Origin: Mucilaginibacter kameinonensis
GTDB taxonomy: Bacteria; Bacteroidota; Bacteroidia; Sphingobacteriales; Sphingobacteriaceae
DNA: 64,000 bases
NCBI RefSeq assembly: GCF_003675385.1
Contig: NZ_RCWZ01000005.1
Location: forward strand, 806,001 to 870,000
Direction of reading: 5' to 3'
Shown: in pieces, positions 27,097 through 36,834 of the stretch
Numbering within the stretch: the stretch's first letter is position 1
How the letters are laid out: each line of letters opens with the position of its first letter
The notes under the pieces: model-generated
The model's database searches: none
The model's input: only the letters and a program-made list of their open reading frames with translations
Told to the model about the DNA's origin: nothing
Made by a program: the position numbers and the translations under genes

Positions 27097-27258
27097 CCTT
27101 TGTATTTTTTGCGAAAATAGAATTTAAAAACTGTTATCTGCACAATACCGAAGCTTTATACTATAACATAAGTCCCGTTATGCTACAGGGCAAACGCATC
27201 TTTAATTTTTTTATCATAAAAGATTAAAGCAATAAATCCCCCTTGTCGTTTAAAACCG

Positions 27259-30200
27259 TTAAGGCCATTTCTTTTCAAACTTCCAGGCGTCTAAGCCCAA
27301 ACTGTAATTTCCTTTTTTTGTTAGCGATGAACAAACTAACTTTATAGACGCCGGACCTTTAATATCCGCATTATTCAGGCTTTTAATTTCAAATGACTTG
27401 TTATTGGCATAAGCAACCTGTAATTTACCGTTAGCCATTTTTAAGGTAATTGGTTGCCAATTGTCTGTAAGGGACATTAAGCTATCATATTTAAATGTGT
27501 AAATAGCTGTTCCGTTTACCACTAAACTTACATCACCACGGTAATAGGCCGAAATTAAAAACACCTTGGCCATTACTTTTTTGCTCTTGTCCAACACCTG
27601 GAAATAAACTCCATTTTTTTCGTCAAAACTATAGCCGGGGCCAACGTTAACACAACTTTGGGTAAAATCAATAATGCCCGATAATGTCCAGGAAAATAAA
27701 TTAGATTGCTGATTAAAATCCCGGTTTAAAATCGCCTGCTTATTTTGCTGGCTGTATTCGATGTAAATATCAGGATTGATTTTACGGTAGGTTTTGACAT
27801 TGGTATGTACAGTCCACCATTGCGTATACTTACTTGTATTATCATCCCGCGCCGGGTTCCGCGTCCATCCGTACTTGTTATTTTCAAGGACACTGTTAAA
27901 CGGAAGCTTCTCCATCAATTGAATAGCCGATGAAGTTACAGGCTTTTCTGCGACGAGGGCTTTAGCAGTTAAATCAATCGGGATTATTTGTTCTTTTATG
28001 GTTGATAAGCCATCGATTTTCCAACGATGAACGCCCCCGTGAACGCTTTCATCATTATGGTATAGATAAGTATCGCCGTTGGGCAATTTTACCACCGAGG
28101 CTGAAAAACCGTTGCCGGCCATCTCAGCTGCAGCTTCAACGTTCGCGGTTTCAGGACCGGTGGTGCCAAACTGGCCTACAAATAACCCATTGTCGTAAAC
28201 TTGTGTCCATTTGTTCACCTGGCTGTTTTTCCAAAATTCGCCGTGATATCCCCAAAAAACGCTGCGGCCACTTGCAATCCCTACACACCCTGCGTTATTA
28301 GTATGATTACCAATATCAAAATCCCCGTTAGCAGGAAAAGGACCGGCATACTCTTTTATTGTGCTCATAGCGGTTCGCCAAAGCAGTTTATTTCCACCAA
28401 CTTTTATTCCACCCAGGTGCCAGCTATCAGCAATGGTACCGTCAAATACTGTTACTATCCCGGATGATGTAATTTCCCCCGACCTTAATAACGTATTATC
28501 ACCGCGAAAACCTGGGTCTGCGGGCAAAGCAGGTTGGGTTTGGGCGATAATACTTTCGGGGCCCCAAACAGGATCATTATTGGCCGCAAATTTTACAAGT
28601 TCTTTTTTGGTAAAAACTGTTGGTACCCCCGCCCTAAATGTAGAAACCTTACGCAACGAGCCATCAGGATATAATTGAGTATTATCATTAGGAAAATTGG
28701 CTCCGGTTATTCTTAATGGCCCGGTTTTAGGCAATTCAACTACTTTCCAGCTTATGAGCGAGCTAACCCTTTGTTGCAGCACGGCATATGTTCTGCCGTT
28801 GCTCAATGTTGCAACTCCCCTAAGCCTGTTATATTTATCATCATATTCCGAAGATATGCCATATCCCCAGTTGCGTACCAACTGCCATGATCCGTTATTG
28901 GGGGCCAGGGGCTTGCTATAATCTACCTTAAATTCAAGATAATCAGAAAACACGCGCGTGGGATCATTGCCGTCGACAAAAGAGCTATAAGATGTTTGCA
29001 GGTACATGATACGGTCAATAAACTTTCTGTCGGCAGCAAAATGTTGTGCCCGTAAATTGCCGGCGTCCTCTACCCAGAAACTGCCATCGGGCTGGAATGC
29101 GATAAAAGTGCCGGGACCTTTGGCTTCATTGAAATAAAACTTTTCATTACGCACGTTAGGATCAGTCTTGTACCCGCCGGCTGTGCCATATGTCCACAAT
29201 AACGAACCATTATCAGCCTTATATGCTTTTAACTGCTGACTATCCCCGCCATCTGCAACAACAAGGGTTTTACCATCCGGGCTCACAGCGGATGCCATAG
29301 GATAAAGTAAACTTGCTGGCGCTATGCGCAATGAAGCCAATTTCCCATCGGCTCCTACAGTAAATTTTTCTATGATCCGCTTGCTATTTTTTGAGTAGAT
29401 GAGCCAGATGTGCCCGGCATCATCCGCCGTAATACCTGATGGGCTATCAAATGATTGCCTTTGCACAAGGGTACCCGTTGTTTTATCAAGTACATGTAAT
29501 TCGTTAAGTTTTTTATGCGCCACAAAAAGGTATTTGCCACGCTTTTGAACCGCCAGTCCTGAAATTTCAGATTTATCATTATTTAATAAATCTATGACGC
29601 TTTTATAACTTCGGCCGTATTTTGTACCTTGAGTTTTACCTTTGGTAAAACTAACTTCAGCATCTCCGGCTACTTTGGTGCCAAACACCATCCAGTTATT
29701 AACAACGGCTGCATCGTTGGCCGCCCAATAAACATTTACACCATCTGTAGCCACATATTTTGCAGACAATCCTTTACCAAGTATGGCTATTTTTTTTTGA
29801 GGAGTACTGGTGTTAAACCTAAAGCTGCTACCATTTTGCTCATTGTACCCAACCGCGAAATAGGCATTATTACCGCTGATGGCCATACCGTACATACGTT
29901 CAATAGCATGGTGTACCGATGAACCACTAAACAAATCTGATGTATTGCCTATCACACCTTCCCATTTATATCGCACATTGTTCGACAATACTTTAACCAC
30001 GTAGGCATCATTTGCTACAGCAACACCATCATCATTAAGGCCGTCCCAGCTGTATTGCTGTGTACCGGCATTGTAGGTTACTCCGCTCCACAGTGTTCGT
30101 ACCAGGGTTCCATCTTTTGTATATACCCCTGCACTGGTTTTTGCTGTGCCATCAAGTTTAAAAGTAAAACTCGCCTGGGCAAAAGAGCGTTGTGCTATTA

Positions 30201-30261
30201 GTATAAAAATTGATGCGGCGAATAAAGTAACAAGGCAACGGCAGGTACTATTCTTTTTCAT
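27259..30261 (-). CDS. Large secreted protein with FlgD-like Ig domain and propeller-like repeats
   Basis: 1000 residues from ATG 30261, where a signal peptide begins (about 1-28, ending RSFAQ). Residues about 30-110 resemble a FlgD-type Ig module (GVYTKDGTLVRTLWSGVTYNAGTQQYSWDGLNDDG). The middle holds repeats of a propeller type (YLFVAHKKLNELHVLDKTTGTL, KTLVVADGGDSQQLKAYKADNG). The last 180 residues look like a beta-sandwich, perhaps carbohydrate-binding. I do not recognise an enzymatic domain. It is probably extracellular or surface-attached. Confidence 0.75.
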   Translation of the reverse strand: MKKNSTCRCLVTLFAASIFILIAQRSFAQASFTFKLDGTAKTSAGVYTKDGTLVRTLWSGVTYNAGTQQYSWDGLNDDGVAVANDAYVVKVLSNNVRYKWEGVIGNTSDLFSGSSVHHAIERMYGMAISGNNAYFAVGYNEQNGSSFRFNTSTPQKKIAILGKGLSAKYVATDGVNVYWAANDAAVVNNWMVFGTKVAGDAEVSFTKGKTQGTKYGRSYKSVIDLLNNDKSEISGLAVQKRGKYLFVAHKKLNELHVLDKTTGTLVQRQSFDSPSGITADDAGHIWLIYSKNSKRIIEKFTVGADGKLASLRIAPASLLYPMASAVSPDGKTLVVADGGDSQQLKAYKADNGSLLWTYGTAGGYKTDPNVRNEKFYFNEAKGPGTFIAFQPDGSFWVEDAGNLRAQHFAADRKFIDRIMYLQTSYSSFVDGNDPTRVFSDYLEFKVDYSKPLAPNNGSWQLVRNWGYGISSEYDDKYNRLRGVATLSNGRTYAVLQQRVSSLISWKVVELPKTGPLRITGANFPNDNTQLYPDGSLRKVSTFRAGVPTVFTKKELVKFAANNDPVWGPESIIAQTQPALPADPGFRGDNTLLRSGEITSSGIVTVFDGTIADSWHLGGIKVGGNKLLWRTAMSTIKEYAGPFPANGDFDIGNHTNNAGCVGIASGRSVFWGYHGEFWKNSQVNKWTQVYDNGLFVGQFGTTGPETANVEAAAEMAGNGFSASVVKLPNGDTYLYHNDESVHGGVHRWKIDGLSTIKEQIIPIDLTAKALVAEKPVTSSAIQLMEKLPFNSVLENNKYGWTRNPARDDNTSKYTQWWTVHTNVKTYRKINPDIYIEYSQQNKQAILNRDFNQQSNLFSWTLSGIIDFTQSCVNVGPGYSFDEKNGVYFQVLDKSKKVMAKVFLISAYYRGDVSLVVNGTAIYTFKYDSLMSLTDNWQPITLKMANGKLQVAYANNKSFEIKSLNNADIKGPASIKLVCSSLTKKGNYSLGLDAWKFEKKWP

Positions 30262-30377
30262 AAAACCGATATGTAAACTAACTAAACAGCTCTCTAACAA
30301 CACTATTTAATGCCCGATCATCGTCAACATCGTTTGGCATTAGCGAACATCCGTGTCAAAATTCTTAATTTTACGCC

Positions 30378-30887
30378 ATGCAAAAAATTGGATTTGGCGG
30401 TTCGTGTCACTGGTGCACAGAAGCAATCTTCCGTTCACTTAAAGGTGTTAGCAGCGTTGATCAAGGCTGGATAGCATCTGATGCTGAAAACACTACGCCT
30501 TCTGAAGCCGTCATCGTGCATTTTGATCAGCAACAGATCAGCCTCGAAACGCTTGTCGCTATTCATTTACACACACATAGCTGCACAGCCGAACACACCA
30601 TGCGCGGCAAATACAGATCGGCAGTTTACACCTTTAATGACGCACAATTAAACGCAGCAACAGCAGCTATTAAAGCATTACAGACCGAGTTTGAGCAACC
30701 TGTTATCACCAAAGCTTTGCCCTTTCAAACCTTCAAACTCAATAGCGAAAACTACCTGGACTATTATTATAAAGATCCATCCAAACCCTTTTGCCAAAAC
30801 ATCGTTAATCCTAAGTTAAAAGCGTTACTAATACGCTTCAAAAACCAGATCGATCCGGACAAACAAAACTATATTCAAAATTTCTAA
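30378..30887 (+). CDS. msrA: MsrA-like peptide-methionine sulfoxide reductase
   Basis: 169 residues. The active-site region is GFGGSCHWCTEAIFRSLKGV, a variant of the usual GCFW signature with an extra Cys three positions later. MTRGKYRS-like pairing appears as MRGKYRSAVYTF, and the end has YYYKDPSKPFCQNIVNPKL. MsrA enzymes reduce methionine S-sulfoxide in damaged proteins. The length fits the family. It is 52 bases before the lipase maturation factor gene on the same strand. Confidence 0.88.
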   Translation: MQKIGFGGSCHWCTEAIFRSLKGVSSVDQGWIASDAENTTPSEAVIVHFDQQQISLETLVAIHLHTHSCTAEHTMRGKYRSAVYTFNDAQLNAATAAIKALQTEFEQPVITKALPFQTFKLNSENYLDYYYKDPSKPFCQNIVNPKLKALLIRFKNQIDPDKQNYIQNF

Positions 30888-30939
30888 ATATTAATTTCAA
30901 AAGCTACCACAGTTTGTAACATGTTTTAATCAATAACCA

Positions 30940-32436
30940 ATGCCTTCCACCTACTGGTTAACCCGCTTTATGATACTCCGGCTGCTCGGCGTCATATATG
31001 CTATAGCCTTTTTGGTGGCCATTAACCAGATTATTCCGCTAATTGGCTCAAACGGATTATTACCCGTTAAGCTTTACTTTAACCATATCAGCTCGACTCT
31101 TGGCTCAACTGGAGCGGGCTTTATCCGTTTGCCCTCTGTTTTTTGGTTTACGTATTCCGATGATGTTTTGTTATATGCCGCGTGGAGCGGATTATTACTT
31201 TCCATTGTGCTAATTGCCGGTTATGCCAACGCGCCATTACTTACTGTGCTTTGGGTCCTTTATTTATCGTTCGTTCACGCGGGGCAGGACTGGTACGGGT
31301 ACGGCTGGGAGATCCAACTGGCCGAAACCGGTTTCCTGGCGATATTTCTCTGTCCGATATGGGATATGCGGCCATTCCCCAAATACCCACCACCCCTGCT
31401 CATTATAATACTTTTCAGGTGGCTCATTTTTAGGATCATGTTGGGTGCCGGTCTTATTAAGTACCGCGGAGATCAGGTATGGCGAAATGGAACAGCACTC
31501 TATTACTATTTTGAAACGCAGCCTATTCCCGGCCCATTCACACGCTGGTTTCATTTTTTACCGCGCACGCTCTTAAAAATCGGCGTATGGTTTAACTGGT
31601 TAGCCGAGCTCATAGCTCCATGGTTTAGTTTCGGGCCAAAATTGGCCCGGCATATAGCAGGCATTGTGATGATTTTGCTTCAACTGGCTATTGCTGTCAG
31701 CGGGAACCTGTCATTTTTAAACTGGCTCACTATCGTCCCGGCTTTGGCTTGTTTTGACGACAGTTTTTGGAGAAAAATCCTTCCGAACGTGCTTGTTAAA
31801 AAAGCTGAAGCCGCTATAGCCGGTGCACACGAATCAAAAGCAATGACTACCGCTTCGTGGGTTGTGGCCGGTGTTGTTGCATTACTAAGTATACAGCCTA
31901 TGCTCAACCTGCTTTCTCCCAACCAGGTGATGAATACTTCCTTCGATCCGCTTGAACTGGTCAATACTTACGGGGCATTTGGCTCGGTGGGGCAAGAGCG
32001 GTATAATGTAGTTTTTGAAGGCACAAGCGATGATACCATCGGAAATAAAGCGCGATGGAAACCCTATATCTATAAAGGGTTACCGGTTTTACCAAATAAG
32101 CGACCACCTCAAATAGCTCCATACCAACTGCGACTGGACTGGCAAATGTGGTTTGCAGCCATGTCATCGGCCGATCAATATCCCTGGACCTATAACCTAA
32201 CCTGGAAACTGCTTCATAATGATCCCGGCGCTGTAAGTTTATTTGCAATAAATCCTTTTCCCAACAAACCGCCCCGTTATATCCGGGCGGTACGTTACCG
32301 GTATAGTTTCGCCGATCCCGGAAATACAGAGGGTATTTTCTGGAAACGACAAGAAACAGACCTCTGGCTCCCCATACTTTCTGCAGAAAATCCGCAGCTT
32401 ATCGCATTTCTGAAAAGTGAAGGGTGGCTCCGGTAA
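30940..32436 (+). CDS. Lipase maturation factor family membrane protein
   Basis: 498 residues with several membrane helices in the first two thirds. Family segments include LRLLGVIYAIAFLVAINQIIPLIGSNGLLPV, AGQDWYGYGWEIQLAETGFLAIFLCP, LIKYRGDQVWRNGTALYYYFETQPIPGP and the C-terminal LVNTYGAFGSVGQERYNVVFEGTSDD. The animal homologue LMF1 helps fold lipases in the ER; the bacterial role is not established. It converges with the kinase gene by four bases. Confidence 0.9.
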   Translation: MPSTYWLTRFMILRLLGVIYAIAFLVAINQIIPLIGSNGLLPVKLYFNHISSTLGSTGAGFIRLPSVFWFTYSDDVLLYAAWSGLLLSIVLIAGYANAPLLTVLWVLYLSFVHAGQDWYGYGWEIQLAETGFLAIFLCPIWDMRPFPKYPPPLLIIILFRWLIFRIMLGAGLIKYRGDQVWRNGTALYYYFETQPIPGPFTRWFHFLPRTLLKIGVWFNWLAELIAPWFSFGPKLARHIAGIVMILLQLAIAVSGNLSFLNWLTIVPALACFDDSFWRKILPNVLVKKAEAAIAGAHESKAMTTASWVVAGVVALLSIQPMLNLLSPNQVMNTSFDPLELVNTYGAFGSVGQERYNVVFEGTSDDTIGNKARWKPYIYKGLPVLPNKRPPQIAPYQLRLDWQMWFAAMSSADQYPWTYNLTWKLLHNDPGAVSLFAINPFPNKPPRYIRAVRYRYSFADPGNTEGIFWKRQETDLWLPILSAENPQLIAFLKSEGWLR

Positions 32437-32440
32437 AGTA

Positions 32441-34795
32441 TTAAGCCTGTTCTATCGGTAAACTAAAGTGAAAAACAGATCCGGTTCCGCTTTCACTTTC
32501 TGCCCAGATCTGCCCATCATGCCTACGGATGATCTCGGCACTTAAATAAAGGCCTATACCAAAACCTGAAATATGACGGGTATGGCTGGTTTCCACCCGG
32601 TAATAACGATCAAATATTTTAGGCAAGTCCTGTTCCTTGATCCCCATACCCTGATCTTTTACACTTACTTCGGCGAAGCCATTAACCAAGGCACACCTTA
32701 GCTCGATATCTTTATTTTTAGGCGAATACTTTACAGCGTTGCTGAGCAGGTTGGAAATAACCGACCCTATCTTTTCCCTGTCGGCATTTACCTGTACATG
32801 ATCGCAAATATCAATATGAATGATATGCGAAGAAACTGTCAATTCGTATTCTTCCACTACTTCGGTGATCAACTCGTCCAGATCAAACAACTCTTTATCT
32901 ATGGCGATTTTACCGGACTCCAGCCGGGAAACATTAAGGAAACCATTGATCATACTACTCATTCTTCGCGCCTGGATTTCTGCCTTTTCCATAGCACCCG
33001 CCAGGAAACTGTCCTCACTGCCTTTCAGCTTAATATTGGTAACCTGAATCAGGGCCATCAATGACGTTAGCGGTGTTTTAAGTTCGTGACTTACCATACC
33101 TATAAAATCGCTTTTCCGCTGTTCGTCCTGCTTTTTTTCTGAAATATCCCGGGCAATCTTGGAAATGCCGGTAATATTACCGTGAATGTCAAATATAGGC
33201 GAAACCGTGAGGGACACATTCAGCATACGACCATCGCTTGTAAGTCTTTCAGTTTCATAATGCTCTATCCGCTCCCCGTTTTTAATACGGATAACAAGTT
33301 CCGGTTCCTCATCTACACGCTCTTCAGGGAAAATCTTCAAAATTGACTGACCAATCATTTCCTCAGCAGTATAGCCAAAAAGCCTTTCGGCAGCCCTGTT
33401 CCAACTGGTAACTACCCCATCCAGTGTTTTACTTATGATAGCATCATCTGATGATTCAACAATTGCCGCGAGCTTCGCACTTCGTTCCTCAGCCAGCTTT
33501 TGTTCTGAAATATCAAGCGCTATCACCAGGCCGGCGTAAACCGCTCCGTTGTTATTTTTCAGAGGAACAAAATCAACCTGAAAATCTTCTCCCGCAGGAC
33601 TTTTAAGCTCAGTACGGATCTGTTCACCGTTTAGCATTCTATCGTAATAACCTTTTGTTGCCTCATATCGATCCGGGGTTGTAACAGATGCCATGGACAC
33701 ACCTCTGTAACTGGAGCGGTGGTATCCTAACTTATCCATCAGATCACCCTCTACCGTAACTAGGTTATGTGCCGGATCCATCACCAGAATTAACGATTTT
33801 GGAATATTTACAGCAATGGAACGAAATAACCGCTCACTCTGCTGGGTTTCCTCCCGACTTTTTTGTAAATCTTCGTTTGTGGCAAGCATTTCTTCGTTAG
33901 CCGCAGCCAGTTCTTCGTTTATCGCGGTGAGCTCTTCATTAAGTGCCTGGGTTTCTTCCTCGCTTTCTGCCAGTGCCCTGGTACGGGTAGCTACCTTTTC
34001 TTCAAGCGATTCGTTCATTTCAGAGAGCTGGTGCTGCGTCTGAAAAAGCTCTTCGTTAATAGCCGTCAGTTCTTCATTTGCTGCTGTGATTTCCTCATTG
34101 GCTGCCGTTAGTTCTTCATTGAAAGCTGCTGTTTCTTCCTCTTTGGCCTGTAGTTCTTTTTGAAGCCTGTCTTTCTCCCGCACATCCCGCATGATATTAA
34201 AATAAGATATCAATGAGATAGCAACTGCCAGTACAAGCGCTGCAATAATAGCTGTTGGGGCAAAAAAGGTATATTTCTCTAAAACCAATGCCCGTTGCTC
34301 CAGTAATGTCCGCTCATCATTTTCTGCACGGTCAACAGCAGAACGCAGCGCGTCCATGGCAGATTTCCCCCGTTCCAGATCGATGGGGGATATCAGTTGG
34401 TTTTGTTGCTTCTTGGAAACAAACTCTTTCAGAATTTCCATTCGTTGAGTAAGCACATCATGCACCTTAACCAGATTTGCCTGCTGCTGCGGATTATCGG
34501 CAGTGAGTACACTCACTTCATTAACAAGTTTGGTTGCACGTTGGTAAGCGCCGTTATATGGCTCCAAAAAGGCGATTTTACCGGTAAGCAAATAACCTCG
34601 CTGCCCGGTTTCGGCATCCTTCATCACAGACATAGCCTGCTCCAGTTTTTGGATAACCAGTGTGCTATGCTCTACAGCCTTATTACTATTCAGAAGATTA
34701 TTTAGTGTAATATAAGATATGATGCCGACTACAAGTAAGGTTATAATAGAAAACCCATAGCCGAGTTGCAGGTTACGGTTAAATTTTAGCTTCAT
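32441..34795 (-). CDS. CHASE3/PAS sensor histidine kinase with repetitive coiled coil
   Basis: 784 residues from ATG 34795 (frame open to 34864). A first membrane helix (about 8-30) precedes a CHASE3 sensor region (about 35-175) with KDAETGQRGYLLTG. A second helix is at about 180-200. Then comes a coiled coil with near-heptad repeats (AANEEIT, AANEELT, AINEELF, later AINEELA, AANEEML). Two PAS domains follow (about 345-470 and 475-595). The HisKA box is GMVSHELKTPLTS and the ATPase contains GSVISNLLSNAVKYSPKNKD and GFGIGLYLSAEII. No receiver domain is attached and no regulator is adjacent. Confidence 0.93.
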   Translation of the reverse strand: MKLKFNRNLQLGYGFSIITLLVVGIISYITLNNLLNSNKAVEHSTLVIQKLEQAMSVMKDAETGQRGYLLTGKIAFLEPYNGAYQRATKLVNEVSVLTADNPQQQANLVKVHDVLTQRMEILKEFVSKKQQNQLISPIDLERGKSAMDALRSAVDRAENDERTLLEQRALVLEKYTFFAPTAIIAALVLAVAISLISYFNIMRDVREKDRLQKELQAKEEETAAFNEELTAANEEITAANEELTAINEELFQTQHQLSEMNESLEEKVATRTRALAESEEETQALNEELTAINEELAAANEEMLATNEDLQKSREETQQSERLFRSIAVNIPKSLILVMDPAHNLVTVEGDLMDKLGYHRSSYRGVSMASVTTPDRYEATKGYYDRMLNGEQIRTELKSPAGEDFQVDFVPLKNNNGAVYAGLVIALDISEQKLAEERSAKLAAIVESSDDAIISKTLDGVVTSWNRAAERLFGYTAEEMIGQSILKIFPEERVDEEPELVIRIKNGERIEHYETERLTSDGRMLNVSLTVSPIFDIHGNITGISKIARDISEKKQDEQRKSDFIGMVSHELKTPLTSLMALIQVTNIKLKGSEDSFLAGAMEKAEIQARRMSSMINGFLNVSRLESGKIAIDKELFDLDELITEVVEEYELTVSSHIIHIDICDHVQVNADREKIGSVISNLLSNAVKYSPKNKDIELRCALVNGFAEVSVKDQGMGIKEQDLPKIFDRYYRVETSHTRHISGFGIGLYLSAEIIRRHDGQIWAESESGTGSVFHFSLPIEQA

Positions 34796-35179
34796 AAGGT
34801 AAACCAACGCAAGTATAACTGCGCCCGCTAAAGTTAGGTTTTTACAAAAAAATACCACAAGCATGTTTATCTATGGTAGTCGATAAACGCCAAAGTAACA
34901 TATATGTTACAATAATCAATACTGACTTAATTTAACCGTGTCGTTATGCCGGATCATTCGCTACTTTTTTGTTGCGAGTATTTTTATTATCGATAAATAC
35001 ATCCGCATTAGCGACGAAAAAAACCGTGAAAATTAATCCATCGGTAAAAATGTCTAACTGAAACTCTGATCTGTCCGGTTCATAGCATCTGTCGTTCCGA
35101 TATCAATCATGACGATATAATTTTGTTATAACAAACAATCAAAAACAACTGAACAGGACATTCAAAAACTATATTTATC
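34796..35179. other. 384-base divergent intergenic region with a 16-bp palindrome
   Basis: No gene is recognisable. A perfect palindrome GTAACATATATGTTAC lies at 34895-34910, about 100 bases upstream of the kinase start. A promoter-like TAATTTTG (35118-35125) fits the Bacteroidota TAnnTTTG consensus and lies 55 bases before the hydrolase start on the plus strand. The rest is AT-rich with small imperfect inverted repeats. Confidence 0.5.
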
Positions 35180-36235
35180 ATGGAAAACAAAACAAACTTC
35201 AGTCGCCGCCGCTTTCTTAGTATCACCGCGCTAACCGTTGCCGCAGCAGAATTTGGTGGCTTCGGATTATTGAAAGCTGAAACCAGGAATACTAATTCGT
35301 CGGCACAACAAGATACTGCTTTTTCTAACAGCACTTTTGATACCATTAAACAGGTAAAAACCAGCCTGCTTGATATCGGTTATGCCGAAAGCGGTCCGGC
35401 TAACGGGCAACCCGTAATATTACTTCACGGCTGGCCTTATGATATACATAGTTATGTTGAGGTATCTGCAATACTTGCCAAAGCAGGTTACCGGGTAATA
35501 GTTCCTCATTTGCGCGGCCACGGTACAACACAATTCCTTTCGGCACAAACATTCAGAAACGGCCAACAGGCTGCATTAGCTACCGATATCATCGAGCTGA
35601 TGGATGCCCTTAAAATAGACAGCGCTATTATTGGTGGGTTTGACTGGGGCGCGCGCACCGCCGATATCATGGCAGCCTTATGGCCGGAGCGTTGTAAAGC
35701 CCTGGTATCTGTAAGTGGTTACCTGATAGGCAGCCAGGAAGCAAACAAGAAACCATTGCCTCCAAAAGCAGAACTATCATGGTGGTACCAGTTTTATTTT
35801 AGCACCGAACGCGGCCGCGCGGGCTATGAAGCCAACAGGCGCGATTTTAACCGGTTGATCTGGGAAACGGCTTCACCTAAATGGAAATTCAGCGACGCCG
35901 AATTTGAGCGCTCAGTTCCGGCATTTAACAATCCTGATCACGTTGCTATTGTGATACATAATTACCGCTGGCGCCTGGACCTTGCCGAAGGTGAAGCAAA
36001 ATACGACGAGCTTGAAAAGAAACTGGCAATGGCCCCACCTATCACCGTGCCAACAGTAACACTTGAAGGTGATGCCAACGGTGCCCCGCACCCCCAGCCC
36101 GCTGATTATGCCATCAGGTTTAAAGGCAAATATGCACACCATACCATAACCGGTGGTATCGGCCATAATCTTCCGCAGGAAGCCCCGAAAGCTTTTGCTG
36201 ACGCGATAATTGAAGCCGAAAGCTTTACTAAATAA
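35180..36235 (+). CDS. Alpha/beta hydrolase with Tat leader, epoxide-hydrolase/dehalogenase-like
   Basis: 351 residues. The N-terminus has a true twin-arginine leader (FSRRRFLSITAL). The hydrolase core has the oxyanion motif LLHGWPYDIHSY and the nucleophile elbow GGFDWGAR, where an Asp replaces the usual Ser. That is the pattern of epoxide hydrolases and haloalkane dehalogenases. The catalytic His is likely in GGIGHNLPQEAP. The folded protein is probably exported to the periplasm. The next gene, ohr-like, follows 30 bases later, so the pair may be co-expressed in response to reactive chemicals. Confidence 0.88.
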   Translation: MENKTNFSRRRFLSITALTVAAAEFGGFGLLKAETRNTNSSAQQDTAFSNSTFDTIKQVKTSLLDIGYAESGPANGQPVILLHGWPYDIHSYVEVSAILAKAGYRVIVPHLRGHGTTQFLSAQTFRNGQQAALATDIIELMDALKIDSAIIGGFDWGARTADIMAALWPERCKALVSVSGYLIGSQEANKKPLPPKAELSWWYQFYFSTERGRAGYEANRRDFNRLIWETASPKWKFSDAEFERSVPAFNNPDHVAIVIHNYRWRLDLAEGEAKYDELEKKLAMAPPITVPTVTLEGDANGAPHPQPADYAIRFKGKYAHHTITGGIGHNLPQEAPKAFADAIIEAESFTK

Positions 36236-36265
36236 TTCAATACCTCTTAAAATCCCCTAAATAAA

Positions 36266-36736
36266 ATGGAATCAGTAACGGTAATTGATGTAAGCAATAA
36301 CGCGCAGATTGTTGCGGATAAAGTATTATACACAGGCAAAGTAAAAACAACCGGCGGCCGCGAAGGCGCCTCAAAAAGCACCGATGGCCGTTTAGATATC
36401 AGTCTGTCTACTCCGGGAGGGCAAGGCAGCGGGACTAATCCCGAGCAGCTATTTGCTGCCGGCTGGTCGGCTTGTTTTATTGGTGCTATGAGGCGCAATG
36501 CAGCGGGCTTGCAAATCCCGCTTCCGGCTGATACTACCGTTGAAGCAGAAATTGACTTGGCCACAAACGGCGAGGGAAGCAGCCTTGCCTTTAGCCTCCA
36601 GGCGCGTTTGAAAGTTTATCTTCCCGGCCTTACAGCAGACCAGGCAAAGGCAGTGGTTGAAGCCGCACACCAAACCTGCCCTTATTCAAAGGCTACACGC
36701 GGTAATATCAACGTTTTAATTAATGTTTCTGTCTGA
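36266..36736 (+). CDS. ohr: Organic hydroperoxide resistance protein (Ohr/OsmC family)
   Basis: 156 residues. Both peroxidatic and resolving cysteines are present, in AAGWSACFIGAMR and AHQTCPYSKATRGN. The opening LYTGKVKTTGGREGASKSTDGRLDISLSTPGG is characteristic of Ohr. It is a cytoplasmic thiol peroxidase that reduces organic and lipid hydroperoxides. It follows the Tat-exported hydrolase gene on the same strand and is followed by a terminator. No OhrR regulator gene lies beside it. Confidence 0.95.
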   Translation: MESVTVIDVSNNAQIVADKVLYTGKVKTTGGREGASKSTDGRLDISLSTPGGQGSGTNPEQLFAAGWSACFIGAMRRNAAGLQIPLPADTTVEAEIDLATNGEGSSLAFSLQARLKVYLPGLTADQAKAVVEAAHQTCPYSKATRGNINVLINVSV

Positions 36737-36764
36737 TTAAGATCGAAACAAGGCTATAAAAACA

Positions 36765-36826
36765 AACCGGCTACAATTATACCTTTTCAAAACACGGGGG
36801 TATAACTGCAGCCGGTTCGCTTTTTA
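36765..36826 (+). terminator. Rho-independent-type terminator after ohr
   Basis: AACCGGCT (36765-36772) pairs with AGCCGGTT (36810-36817), with inner pairing of TTATACC and GGTATAA. It is followed by CGC and TTTTT (36821-36825). It ends the hydrolase-ohr unit. It also lies just after the stop of the convergent universal stress gene and may act weakly in that direction. Confidence 0.7.
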
Positions 36827-36834
36827 AAAACAGT

